A stretch of DNA of 64,000 nucleotides from Adiantum capillus-veneris (lineage: Eukaryota > Streptophyta > Polypodiopsida > Polypodiales > Pteridaceae): NCBI GenBank assembly GCA_014529385.2, contig CM043966.1:88070087-88134086 (forward strand). The letters run 5' to 3'. The translations under genes were made by a program, and so were the position numbers. The notes under the pieces are model-generated. The model had not been told where the DNA came from and did no database searches. It was given only the letters and a program-made list of their open reading frames with translations. This document shows, piece by piece, positions 1 through 9,696 of the stretch; position 1 is the stretch's first letter, and every line of letters starts with the position of its first letter.

Positions 1-1820
1 ATGGCTGTCAAACGCTGGACGTAGGGGAGGACTATGAGCCTAGAATGTAGGCACATCAAGCCTTCCACATCATCCAAAGCATGATGTTGCATATCATGGT
101 GAATACTATGTATTGCTGGAATAGAGCCAACTGGTGACCTGTATCTGGGATCATCTGTAGAGTGCTCGGCCTGTAACCCAAGGTAGTAAGCATGAAGATC
201 ACATCCATCAGCAAGCCCTAAAAAGACGTGTGCGACCGGCCCATTGTGGACGCCCACTCAAATCTATAAACAACAAACCGTCATCCACACTAGTTGTGCA
301 AAAGGATAGACCTAGAATCAATACCTCAAAGACTCGGGCTTTGAAGTACATTGTTGAAAAGTTGGGTTATGACCAGTGACTACCGACTAAGTACCAATAG
401 GCAATCCTACATGTGCTATCATCCACATGAAAAAACATATCGTGCGGTTGATTCGGAGGGTCTAAATTCATGACCCAAAAATATTTTTGGAAAGTGGGGA
501 GGATGCATTGATCCTACCATACCTTTGACTGCCGTAGACGGTGAGGAGGGTGTTGAGTATTCAAAAGAAGTCTCCTCCCAAGAAAGACAGAGTACTCAAA
601 AAAGAATAGAGGGGCTCCATCATTGCTCAACAAAGGCCACTTCCACTCACCAGGATCCCACTCCAAATGAACATGTGGCTTTCCTTGCCAAAACCACAGT
701 CTCCAAATTGATGCCTCCTCAATAGTGAAAATAAGGTCAACACAATACCTCCTCTAGATAGAGCCTACCACTCTAATAGGCTGCCAATGGGCCAAGAGAA
801 ACCTCACCCTGAAACTCTAGTCTGATGAGAGCATGCCAGTCACGGTGGAATAGACTCATCAATCTCTGTCATACGCAAAACAACCCCTCTATGGATCCTG
901 TAGGTAGCTATAAGCAACTCTACGCCAACCAAGGAAGCATCTGACCAATGGTGTAAAGAGCGTGTAGGTCAATCATCCCATCTAGCCCAATCAATGTGTG
1001 TCCTCTTTCCTAGTTGGCGACCTTCTAAGTCCGTCACATATGCATTCCATACAATTGGCTTCCTTGCTACCTCCTCAACACACAAAATGGAGTGGTGAAT
1101 CAAAGCAAGATGTAATTTTTTCCAAATCCGTGGCAAGCAACACATAAATGATGAACAATGAGACATATGAAAATGTGCATTTGTAAAGATGAATCTGATG
1201 GTCCAGTACCAAGCACTTATAGTATGTAGAGATCCAAAACGAGGAGAGATATGTGACAAAGCATGGTGTAACAACTGTTTTGAAGGCTTGGCCTCTGGAA
1301 ATAACTTGCAAAATATTAGCTTTGCAAACAATGCCTTGATTTCCATCTTTGGATCAATAATCCCCAATCCTCCCTCCTCTTTAGGCAAAATGACTGTGTC
1401 GCAATGGACTCAAGTTGAAGGCTAAAAGAGCCATCTAGGTCACCCCACATTCAGTTGTGTACAAGGCGCTTCAAATGCACCATGATGCTTTGAGTCAAGA
1501 GTCATGCAAAATGTCATGAACCAAGCGTCACAAGAAGAACCGGGCTCACCACAAGAGCTCTACAAGACAAAGATAAATGCAAGTATGAACAATGGCAAAG
1601 TTTCTTCCTAATAGATTGAAGCACATGTGTAAATTGTTGCTCAATTGACACATCAGTGCCAATATGGAAACCCAAATATCTACAAGTCTACCCTCTAGGT
1701 AGCCAAATTAAATTATCCAGCGCACCCCACTAACAATCTGGATCCACTCATACAAGAAAACCAAAAGACTTGTTCCAGTGAATGACAGCACCACTGACCA
1801 AGATAAAGGTAGCATGGGCA
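1..1820 (-). pseudogene. L1-like LINE remnant, C-terminal part of the RT ORF
   Basis: Read on the minus strand, this stretch carries fragments of a plant L1-type non-LTR retrotransposon. At about 1700-1620 a segment reads RYLGFHIGTDVSIEQQF, typical of the region after the RT palm. At 1388-969 an open frame starts PKEEGGLGIIDPKMEIKALF, the familiar GGLG-I-DP block of L1 thumb/connection regions. Stops and shifts interrupt every frame, so it is dead. From about 250 to 1 the minus strand stays open for about 80 codons (HAYYLGLQAEHS, HHALDDVEGLM); this may be more of the same ORF, but I cannot place it. The 5' part is absent; the copy is cut at the CT-rich tract at 1821. The family call is good, the exact limits are uncertain. 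Confidence 0.65.
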
Positions 1821-1843
1821 TCTCTCTCTCTCTCTATCTATCT

Positions 1844-1892
<49 letters not shown>
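1821..1892. repeat. (CT)n microsatellite with ATCT units
   Basis: A pyrimidine tract of TC dinucleotides with embedded TATCTATCTT units. It abuts the 5' end of LINE-A directly; the same two units (ATCT and CT) form the 3' tail of that element at 3687-3733. Confidence 0.95.
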
Positions 1893-1902
1893 CCGCACTA
1901 TA

Positions 1903-3657
1903 ATGATTGGGTCTCTTATGGCAAAGTTGTTTGGGTGCATAATGGAGATGAAATTGAGTGATTGGGCTGAAGAGAATGACAAGCGTGCAAAGGGACAAGC
2001 GGGTTTTCGTCGATGCCATAGCACCATCGATCATCTTGTCACTCTTCGTGTTCTCATGGAGGAAAGTCGGTTGAAAGGCAAGCGATTGTATTGTTGTTTT
2101 GTGGACTTTAAGAAAGCCTTTGATATGATTCCACGTAACAATTTGTGGAGAAGGATGGAAGAACTCCAAGTGCCAAGTGAGTTTATGCTTGCGGTTTCTC
2201 GAATCTATGAGAAGGTGATTTGTCAGTTGCGCATGGGAAGAGAAATTTCAGAAATTTTTGTAAGCACTATTGGGGTTAAACAAGGATGTCCATTATCACC
2301 AACTCTCTTTGGTCTATGCATCGATCAATTGGAACAAATGGTACTTGACTTTATGCAAGAAGAAGGCATTGAAGAGGTCACTATTTGCAATGCGGTAATC
2401 ATGCTTTTGTTGTATGCGGATGATGTAGTGCTTCTAGCACACACTTTAGAAGATGCACAAAAGCTTATGGTTGTCCTTGAGAACTTTTGCTTGCATAGTG
2501 GGCTGATTGTAAATGAATCCAAAACAAAGGTTATGCTTGTGAAAACCAACCATAAGGAGAAGCCATGCATTGTGTACAACAACGAGACACTTGAAGTTGT
2601 TGAGAGCTTTAAGTACCTTGGCCTTGAGGTTCCATCCAATCACAAGTGGCATGAATGTGCTATGCGTCGTTTGGAAGCGGGAAAGAGAGCATATTATGCA
2701 TTTGAGAACATGTGTAATGCGGGAAACATCAAGTGTTGGGTTCTCAAGAAGTATCTTTTTGATGCATTGGTGACACCGGTTCTTCTTTATGGAGTTGAAG
2801 TGTGGGGCGGGAGCATCTCAAAGTCTACTTGGAAAGAGTTTGAGAATGTCCAAAAGCGTTTTCTTACAAACTTTCTCCAAGTTAAGACACAAACACCATA
2901 TATGCTCTTACTTCTTGAGTCGGGATCTCTTCCAATTGAGGTTATGGGCATGGAAAGGGTTGTGGAGTACATGATAAAGATGCGTCAAAACCCCTCACAT
3001 CGACTTCCTACAATTGCATGGGAAGCAAGCAAAAAAGTTCAAAAGACGCATAAAAGCAAGATCTTGAGCACGGGATGGATGCAAGACATAAAGAAGTGGT
3101 TTGGGAGATGGGATGCATTACACTTGCTACATGATGCTTCAATTGACTCTCAAGTGAATGAAGCTTTTCTACAACGCCAATGTATTACGGCTTGGGAGAA
3201 ATCCGGTGGGTCACGCTTCATACATTACACCACCTATATTGCCCCCAACTACAAAACCATGTTCTTCGCTGAGAGAGGAAACCGTACTCACACTTACATG
3301 CTTGAGCCTATTCCCTTGTCCGCGATACGCACTATCGCAGCAATTCGGCTTAGCTCCCATTTCCTTCGATGCGAGATAGGGCGTTGGGGCAATGGAGAAG
3401 AGTCAAATCGATTGTGCACATTATGCTCACTGCAAGTTCGAGAGTCTGAGTACCACACACTACTAGAGTGCTCAGCTTTTGATCACATCCGAACTTGCTT
3501 CTCTCACATTTTCAGCCATAACTTAGACCTACACACTTTCCTCTCCCAGCCAAAGTGTGGGCTCTCCATTGCGACTCTCATCACTACAATTTTGGAGCAT
3601 CGAGAGTCACTCATCAGCCATACACATACTACATCACATGTAACTTTGGTCCCATAG
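1903..3657 (+). CDS. Non-LTR reverse transcriptase, N-terminally truncated (584 codons)
   Basis: The product would copy element RNA into DNA at a nicked target site. Visible RT motifs, in order: AGFRRCHSTIDHL (residues ~37-49), CCFVDFKKAFDMIPR with the first catalytic Asp (~67-81), GVKQGCPLSPTLFGL (~125-139), the YADDVVLLA catalytic pair (~168-176) and KTKVMLVKT; KYLGLEV follows in the thumb. The C-terminal region carries a CX2CX8HX4C cluster (CTLC...H...C, ~520-540), like the zinc-binding tails of other LINE ORF2 proteins. There is no endonuclease domain. The frame is open throughout, so this copy is young, but it lacks its N-terminus and probably any promoter. The ATG at 1903 is an internal Met, not a native start. 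The clade is not settled by eye. Confidence 0.85.
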   Translation: MIGSLMAKLFGCIMEMKLSDWAEENDKRAKGQAGFRRCHSTIDHLVTLRVLMEESRLKGKRLYCCFVDFKKAFDMIPRNNLWRRMEELQVPSEFMLAVSRIYEKVICQLRMGREISEIFVSTIGVKQGCPLSPTLFGLCIDQLEQMVLDFMQEEGIEEVTICNAVIMLLLYADDVVLLAHTLEDAQKLMVVLENFCLHSGLIVNESKTKVMLVKTNHKEKPCIVYNNETLEVVESFKYLGLEVPSNHKWHECAMRRLEAGKRAYYAFENMCNAGNIKCWVLKKYLFDALVTPVLLYGVEVWGGSISKSTWKEFENVQKRFLTNFLQVKTQTPYMLLLLESGSLPIEVMGMERVVEYMIKMRQNPSHRLPTIAWEASKKVQKTHKSKILSTGWMQDIKKWFGRWDALHLLHDASIDSQVNEAFLQRQCITAWEKSGGSRFIHYTTYIAPNYKTMFFAERGNRTHTYMLEPIPLSAIRTIAAIRLSSHFLRCEIGRWGNGEESNRLCTLCSLQVRESEYHTLLECSAFDHIRTCFSHIFSHNLDLHTFLSQPKCGLSIATLITTILEHRESLISHTHTTSHVTLVP

Positions 3658-3697
3658 GTCATATTTGACCTCCGAGGACGATAATAAAATCTATCTA

Positions 3698-3733
<36 letters not shown>
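3645..3733 (+). other. LINE-A 3' end: stem-loop plus (ATCT)n(CT)n tail
   Basis: After the stop codon the sequence forms a dyad: AGGTCATA facing TTGACCT, nested inside GTCC...GGAC. It ends in ATCT and then CT repeats. The 5105 copy has the same structure with a perfect 16-bp inner palindrome. A 3' hairpin plus simple-repeat tail is what some LINE RTs recognise to start reverse transcription; that role is inferred here. Confidence 0.6.
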
Positions 3734-3737
<4 letters not shown>

Positions 3738-4282
3738 GTATATCCATGCGTGTAATAAGCCTACACCTAGCTTTCATGCATGCATATGTGTGCATGTGTA
3801 TACACACAAAATAATATATAAACACGAGTCTATGTCCGTGTGTATATTTTCTCATGTATTTCATACATGACTTATTTATCATATTGGTAGAAATTACCCT
3901 TATTCTAACTTGTTTTAATGAAATTTTCATTCCATATTTGTCGTAACTATCCATGTAGATGTCCTAGGATAATAAAAACTATGCCAGCACTGAGAGTGCT
4001 CATGGAAACTAACTTGTCATGCATGTGGACTCTCAAAAAAAGAAGATCATAGGCAATCATGTCTGCCAATTCAAACAAAGTGCAAATTGAGGCCATAATA
4101 AAATGCTAAATTTTGACATGCCGTACAAATGCAGGTATCCTTGATGTCAACTTTTGTGTCCTCTAAAACAGGACTCTAAGCAGCGTGCTCGTAACTAGGG
4201 CATCCCTCCCTCAATATGTCCAATATGTCAATGGATCGTATAGTCCCAAGCTAGTTTTGCTTTCTTTTTTGTAAGAGAACCG
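3734..4282. other. Intergenic stretch; first copy of a diverged ~413-bp-spaced repeat
   Basis: No gene is visible. The segment 3963-4056 (cctaggataataaaaactat ... atcataggc) recurs, diverged, at 4376-4468. Confidence 0.5.
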
Positions 4283-4351
<69 letters not shown>

Positions 4352-4468
4352 CTCCTTTAGTTCTAAATGGCATTGCCTAGGATAACAAAAACTATGTGAA
4401 CATTGAGAGTGCTTATGGAAGGTATTTTTTCATCTACGTGGACTCTCAAAAAGAAAAATCATAGGCAC
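3963..4468. repeat. Diverged direct repeat, units 3963-4056 and 4376-4468
   Basis: The two units share cctaggata-aaaaactatg, gagagtgct-atgga, and gtggactctcaaaaa ... atcataggca, offset by 413 bp. A poly-C/(TC)n tract lies between them. Confidence 0.7.
4283..4348. repeat. Poly-C (32) followed by (TC)17
   Basis: An uninterrupted run of 32 cytosines runs directly into a TC dinucleotide tract. Homopolymers of this length are unusual in plant DNA and error-prone to sequence, so the exact count is soft. Confidence 0.9.
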
Positions 4469-5019
4469 TCTTGTTGTCACAAACTTATGATGTGGCATGG
4501 TCTAACTAGTAGAACCTAGCCCAGGTGCCTAAAGCCTATTAAAAGGCAACATAGTAAGTTTTACCAACTTGCAGGTTATGGATGAGTGGCCAAAGAGGGT
4601 TAGGCTTCAGAATCCCAACCCCACCAACTTACCAGAACCTGACAACGGGGCCTAAACTCTTTTTAAATAAATCAAAGAACAATATTGTGTAGAGCTAATA
4701 ATGTGGTAGCACGTAAAGGCTAGCCCACAATTTATGAAAGTTGTTAACGTGGCAGTGTGTATGGACAGCCCTCTGGTCTCTTGCTTTTGGAGCCAGATGC
4801 TTTTGAATTTGTACCTTTTTTTGTAACTGCTTTTGGATAGGCCAAGGGCCTTGATAAGTGTGCCCAAGGCATCACTCTAAGTAAATTAGCTTGGGAGCAC
4901 TATGAGAGAGAGTACCCTCAGACATTGTACTCTTGAAGATCAATGATAAAGAAATATCAAAAGGGGCACCAGTCTTTGGGGACAATGCATGTGGGAGTGC
5001 AACTTTGTCGTGCCATGTC

Positions 5020-5021
<2 letters not shown>
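4469..5021. other. Intergenic DNA, nothing recognised
   Basis: The short open frames here match no family I know and have no coding features. The stretch runs up to the CT tract at 5022. Confidence 0.4.

Positions 5022-5071
<50 letters not shown>
5022..5071. repeat. (CT)25 microsatellite
   Basis: A pure CT dinucleotide tract, 34 bp upstream of the short LINE-A 3'-end copy. Confidence 0.95.
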
Positions 5072-5075
<4 letters not shown>

Positions 5076-5104
5076 CTTGAATGAATCGTTGTAATGTTGT
5101 GTTC

Positions 5105-5147
5105 TTGGTCCCATAGGTCATATATGACCTCCGTGGACGATAATCCA

Positions 5148-5187
<40 letters not shown>

Positions 5188-5194
5188 CTCTCTT
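5105..5194 (+). mobile_element. Very short LINE-A copy (3' end only)
   Basis: From ttggtcccataggtc on, this is the last ~45 bp of LINE-A (compare 3646-3686) followed by about ten ATCT units and a CT run. It carries the perfect palindrome AGGTCATATATGACCT. This is the product expected when target-primed reverse transcription stops almost at once. Confidence 0.8.
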
Positions 5195-5269
5195 CTCGCT
5201 CTTTGTGGATCAGCCAGAGCCATGCCCACACATATGTTCTTTCTTCACCGGGCGAGACGGTAAAGTAGG

Positions 5270-5954
5270 CCATTGACAGGAAGAGGACTAGGAGAGCATA
5301 TGATCACGGTGACCTATTAGCAGAGCATTTTATACATGCAAGAAGTCTACTTGCAAAGCTTCTAGTAGTGATGTTCAATCGTGCCATGTGCGAGGGCCTA
5401 AGTGATACTTGGAGGTTTTCTACTATTGTATCTATCTTCAAGTCAGGAGACCCTATGGATCCTAAGAACTACAGCACTATCATTATTGAACACACATTGA
5501 ATCGGTTGTGAGCATCCATTTTTGAGCAGTAGTTGAGTAGACGAGCAAAGAGAGAGGGTGTAAGGGCAGCATGACAATCATATTTCAAGAAATTTTTCTC
5601 TATTCTCGATCATATTCTGATAGCTAGATCCATTATCGAGGAGGGGAGATCACATGGCAGATGGATCTGTTATTGCTTTGTGGATTTTTGCAAAGCCTTG
5701 GATACAATGCCCAAAGCTAGATTGATGTGCAGACTGTACGAGATGGGGGTACCCACAAAGTTGATTTGGGGGATTATGGCTCTATACATGTCAGTAGTGG
5801 GGCATGTACACACTCCAGAGGGGATTTTTGATTTGGTTCACTTCACTATAAAGGTGAAATAGGGTCGCTTGCTATCTCCTACACTATTTGGCATGTATGT
5901 GGATGAAGTTTTTGACTACATTGAGAGGGATGGTGATTGAGGAGCACAGTTGGA
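5270..5954 (+). pseudogene. LINE-B reverse transcriptase remnant, 5' half
   Basis: Plus-strand fragments read AEHFIHARSLLAKLL, FNRAMCEGLSDTW, VSIFKSGDPMDPKNY, YCFVDFCKALDTMP (RT motif A) and LLSPTLFGMYVDE (motif B): a non-LTR RT of a different family from LINE-A. Several stops and shifts occur. It ends at 5954, immediately before the AGGGA target duplication of Element 1, and resumes after that element at 19366. Removing Element 1 and one AGGGA restores a continuous frame across the junction, so the two halves were one element. Confidence 0.85.
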
Positions 5955-5959
5955 AGGGA
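5955..5959. repeat. Target site duplication AGGGA, left copy (Element 1)
   Basis: The five bases before the TG of the left LTR are AGGGA; the five after the CA of the right LTR (19361-19365) are identical. Confidence 0.95.
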
Positions 5960-6149
5960 TGTTAACCCTCACGGCACACGGACACCCTATGATCTATAAA
6001 CGTTGTATTATTTAGAGTCAGGTACCGGGCTTGTCGGACCAATAGGAACAGGGTAAGGGTGATCACCGATGACAGGCGCACTCTAACTGGAATATTCAAG
6101 GAGTTAGTTGGCTAAGTATGGGTGCCCAAGTGTGAATGGGGTGAGCTCA

Positions 6150-6157
6150 TATAAAAG
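6150..6157 (+). promoter_or_regulatory. TATA box of Element 1 LTR promoter
   Basis: TATAAAAG sits within the LTR about 190 bp from its start, with a pyrimidine-rich likely start region (ctcattctctcattg) about 25 bp downstream. The copy in the right LTR is at 18956-18963. Confidence 0.7.
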
Positions 6158-6390
6158 CCACTAAACCTAATTTTTACTCATTCTCTCATTGTGCAATAGA
6201 AGCTGCTCTTGCTCCATCTCCACCTTCTCCTTCACCATCTCCTTGTGTGTGTGCGTGAGAGAGAGAGAGTGAGAGTGTGTGTACGATCGAGCGTTGCGGC
6301 GGCACGACGGCGGCGAGGCGGTTGAGCGCGGCGTAGCGGCGTCTCCCTCTTCTTCGCGGTGCGGGAATCCTTCATTCGCAACTACGCAGG

Positions 6391-6399
6391 AAGGTGAGT
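6391..6399 (+). promoter_or_regulatory. Candidate splice donor in LTR (AAG|GTGAGT)
   Basis: A near-perfect plant 5' splice site lies downstream of the likely transcription start, inside the LTR. The leader at 6640-6760 is pyrimidine-rich with several gcacag sites that could act as acceptors. Splicing is inferred, not shown. Confidence 0.4.
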
Positions 6400-6502
6400 G
6401 ACGCACCGTTCTTCCTTGTGAGCTTGTCTGTTGTATGACTGTGTGCTAGGAGCCTTTGTGGCTCGCACACGGCGCGTAGGAAGTCCCTAGCCTTGACATT
6501 TT

Positions 6503-6520
6503 TGGCGCCGCTGTCGGGGA
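6503..6520 (+). promoter_or_regulatory. Primer binding site, tRNA-Asp type
   Basis: TGGCGCCGCTGTCGGGGA lies four bases inside the left LTR. It matches the complement of the plant tRNA-Asp 3' end with about two mismatches, as in Athila/Tat-type elements. Confidence 0.85.
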
Positions 6521-7434
6521 GCTGCTGCGCGTGAAGCTCCAATGGCGACCTGTAAATTGTATTGAAGCTATTTTTTATGTAGGAAAGGCGCAGATTAAGC
6601 TGTGTTCTGTTAAGCTCAGATTTCAGTTTACACAGTTAGCATTTCTTGCGTTTCTACGTTTTCTGCATTTTCTGGTTTGCACTGCACAGTTCTGTCAAGT
6701 TTCAATTTTCTGCATTTTCTGTGTTTTCTGGTTTGTGCACAGTTAGGCGCACAGTTAGTTAATTAAGCAGGTTAGTAATTAGGTGAACCACTGATTAGCA
6801 GGTCAGTAGGTAGGTGGGACAGTAAATAGTTAGGTGAGGTCAACGCGCACCAAAACGCGTACCAAATAATATCCCAAAAAAAAAATTAAAAAAAAATAAT
6901 AATAATAAAAAACGAAAAATAAAAACGTGAGCGAGGGGGAGGTTATAAAAACGGACGGGAAAAAATCGAAAATATTTAAGCGTGAGTGACTGGGGGGATC
7001 ACTAAAATTCTGATCGGGATCGGGATCATTTCCCCAAGCCCAAGCCCAAGCCCAGGCCTCAATCCTATGATATATACTAGACTGACTCTTATATATATAC
7101 CCTACCCCCTCAAGAGGGAATGAGAGCATGTGGGACAAGTCCTCCACTCTCCTCCCTTCTCTTCCCACTTGCACCCTTAGACTTGCTATTTGGAGCCTAG
7201 TTCCCCAGCTAGGAAAAGACTGTTTCGGGCTTTTCTGGAGCAAAATAGAACCAAACGGTGGGCTGTAAAGCACAGCGCGTCCCTCCTAGCGATACGCTCG
7301 TTTCGAGCTATCGCACAGCCCATTCCACGACACGCTCTAAAAAATCTAGCAAAAAAACAAACAAAAAACATGCAAAAAACTAGTCACAAGGCCTCCTAGA
7401 GCAGCTTTTTGACACCTTAGGGTATCAAAAGCAC
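6521..7434 (+). other. Element 1 leader (5' UTR)
   Basis: No coding signal. It contains repeated tttctgcattttctg motifs, an A/T-rich AAT run near 6890-6910, a short gatcgg/aagccc repeat at 7015-7055, and a strong stem-loop at 7259-7322. It ends at the gag ATG. Confidence 0.6.
7259..7322 (+). other. Strong nested stem-loop in the leader
   Basis: The outer stem is TGGGCTGT (7259-7266) with ACAGCCCA (7315-7322). The inner stems GCGATA/TATCGC and GCTCG/CGAGC are stacked with one bulged base and a TTT loop (7289-7314). It lies about 110 bases before the gag start, where packaging or dimerisation signals commonly sit; that role is inferred. Confidence 0.6.
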
Positions 7435-9696
7435 ATGCACTTACGCTCTGGGCGGGTGCTAGAACATGATCATATTGAGGGTGCCTCTGTTCATACAGAC
7501 ACCCATTACCCATCCACGATAGGCTCTAGACCCTCAGCGGGGACACAAGGTAGCACCACCCAAGACCCTAAAATAGCAGCTAGTGATTCCTCCTCCGACT
7601 CAGAAGTCATGGAAGCATACCCTACCCAAAACACTGAGAGAGAAGGCCATGCACCTCCTGAAGCTCCACAGCCTAGTACTAGTATGTTTAGCCATTTCAT
7701 GGAAACATTAGGTAGAGCTACTCGCTCGGAACCTGATGCAAATGAAGCACACGAAGGGGATGGGGAAGTGGACTCTCCTTTCACATCGCACGTGGACCCC
7801 ACACCCCCAAAGAGTGTCCATGTGGATATCCTGCCAACTTCTTACCAAGAAGGCCCTGTTGAGCTGCCTCCTTCAGAAGTTCCCTCTAGAGTACCGTTGG
7901 TGACAAGTAAAACCACGGGGAGCAACATTGCTTCTACCTCAGAAGAAACCGTTAACACGTCGACTCTAGAAGGATTGTTCATTAATGATCATTGGACATA
8001 CGACCTCCACACTGAGGTGTTGACGGATCTACACTCTGGCCACGTCTACCATGTAGGATGGATAGAGATTGTACGATCCACCTCTAGTGCCAAAGATCAA
8101 CAGAAAATGATCTGTAATGTTATCCATGGCATTATTCAATCAGAAAGGCAAAACCGAGGGGTAAATATACTCTCAACTGGCCCCATGAGATTTCTGGATA
8201 CGAGCAAGGCTCAACAGCCTACTCTATCACAAATGGAGACTCCTCTAATGAGTCCCATGGACCCATCTTACGTCATTTCACCTGGGGTCTCTATGCAATC
8301 TGAGCCTCCGAGCGACAACTTTAGCTTCCCTAACTTGGCTCAACCCTCTATTAAGGAAAACACAGTGCTCACTCCAGGGATAGGCCTGACAGAGAATGTA
8401 CCGATGACATCTACGGTTAGCGCAGTGCCACTACCTAGTGTCGTAGTACCTAATATGGGGCCTCGACCGTATGTGCCTCTAGCCCCTTATGCACACATGG
8501 CCCCCACACCTCCAATTGTACCACTTGTTTATGCTCCTCGAGTGCCGCTCCCTAGCCCTTATCCGAGTGGACCTATGCCCGGTTATGTTCCATATCCTGC
8601 ATCATCCACACATATGCCAAGACCGGTACCCGTCCCTCTCCCACATATGATTCCAAGAGTACCTCCACCGGCCCTACCTCCTCACATAGGTGACTTGGCA
8701 GTGTTTTCTCAAACCATAGGTCGATCTATCGCGGAAAATATGCGTCATGCATCTGATAGAGAGCCTAGAAGTAAGGCAGTACAAATTGCCAAACTCACAC
8801 AAAAATTCAATGGGGACGAAGATGCTAGAAAACACATTGAAGTGTTTGAACAAGTATGTGATTCCTTAGGGGAACGCAACGAACTACATAAGTGCAATGC
8901 CTTAAGCTTGACATTAAGTGGGAAGGCTGGAGATTGGTATAGAACCCTAAGGGTGGATGAGAAAACAATCTACCCTACCCTTCGAAGGTTGTTTCTAAAG
9001 GAGTACATACGAGAAGGTGTGCTTTGGGGTGTAGCATCTCAACTACAGAAGGCCGAACGTAAGGAAGGAGAGTCAGTAAGGGACTTCATTAGTCATCTAA
9101 AGCACTTAAACTCTCGCTGCCCTGTAAATGAGCGCTTCAACAATAACCAACTGCTTGATCGATTCATTCGAGGGTTGAGGAATGAAGGAATCTATAATGG
9201 ACTAGTGATTAGAGGTATCACAACCTGGGAAGATGTCATTGCCAATGCAATCCAATTAGAGGACAACTTGATGATAGCAGGCATGAGGGTGTCTACTGAC
9301 ACGAGATCCACTAGCTCACAAGCCATTGAGTATGAACCCATAACTGCAAAGCCCATTGCCAATGAGCCAAAGGTATTTGAGACATTCTTGGCAGACCTCA
9401 CCAAGGCAATCAAAGAGTCTCTTAAGGATAATCGACCCCCTCAAAATAGTCACATGTATCCAAGAAGGGAGCAACAATGGTGTTCCATTTTCTTAGGTCC
9501 ACATAGCACTAGTGAGTGCCCTACGTTTAGAGTAAAATTTAATGGAACTTGCAGCGCATGTGGTAGGTATGGTCACCAAGCTAAGGATTGTTTAATGATC
9601 AAACGTATGATGGCAAGTAGACCACCTGTAGCCTGGACGGATGCACCTCGAGCTCCTGTATTGATGCCTGCTCCACCTGTTGAGCAACTACCGTAA
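7435..9696 (+). pseudogene. gag: Element 1 Gag, N-terminal and capsid region (ends at in-frame TAA)
   Basis: Gag forms the virus-like particle that packages element RNA. The start MHLRSGRVL resembles the M-x-x-RSG opening of non-chromovirus plant Gypsy Gags, and the ATG is real. Residues 1-450 are Ser/Pro-rich and low in complexity. The capsid (retrotransposon gag) domain spans about 452-617 (FNGDEDARKHIEVFEQVCD, WYRTLR, DFISHLKHL, RFIRGLRNEGIY). A degenerate Cys/His cluster (CSIFLGPHSTSEC) precedes a proper knuckle CSACGRYGHQAKDC (~706-719). The frame then hits TAA at 9694 but continues open in the same frame for another 1.5 kb. The stop is one C-to-T change from CAA, so I read it as decay. 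Confidence 0.88.

Larger units (their letters stand above)
1893..3733 (+). mobile_element. LINE-A: 5'-truncated non-LTR retrotransposon with microsatellite tail
   Basis: The unit begins inside the reverse transcriptase (coding sense is already open at 1894, before the first ATG at 1903) and ends with a 3' UTR of about 30 bp followed by (ATCT)n(CT)n at 3687-3733. The endonuclease and RT fingers are missing, as expected for an incomplete target-primed insertion. The 3' terminus (ttggtcccataggtca and onward) recurs at 5105, which fixes the element's end. The flanking DNA is CT-rich microsatellite on both sides, so no ordinary target duplication can be defined. Confidence 0.85.
5960..6498 (+). 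repeat. Element 1 left (5') LTR
   Basis: It begins TGTTAACC and ends CCTTGACA. It contains a TATA box at 6150-6157, a short (GA)7 tract at 6256-6269 and a GC-rich R/U5 part. It differs from the right LTR by about 15 substitutions, mostly transitions, and by the length of the GA tract. Confidence 0.95.

Noticed and set aside
9694-9696. Programmed readthrough or selenocysteine-type recoding at the gag stop
   Set aside because: TAA with no following structure seen, accompanied by other decay; a simple C-to-T mutation explains it.
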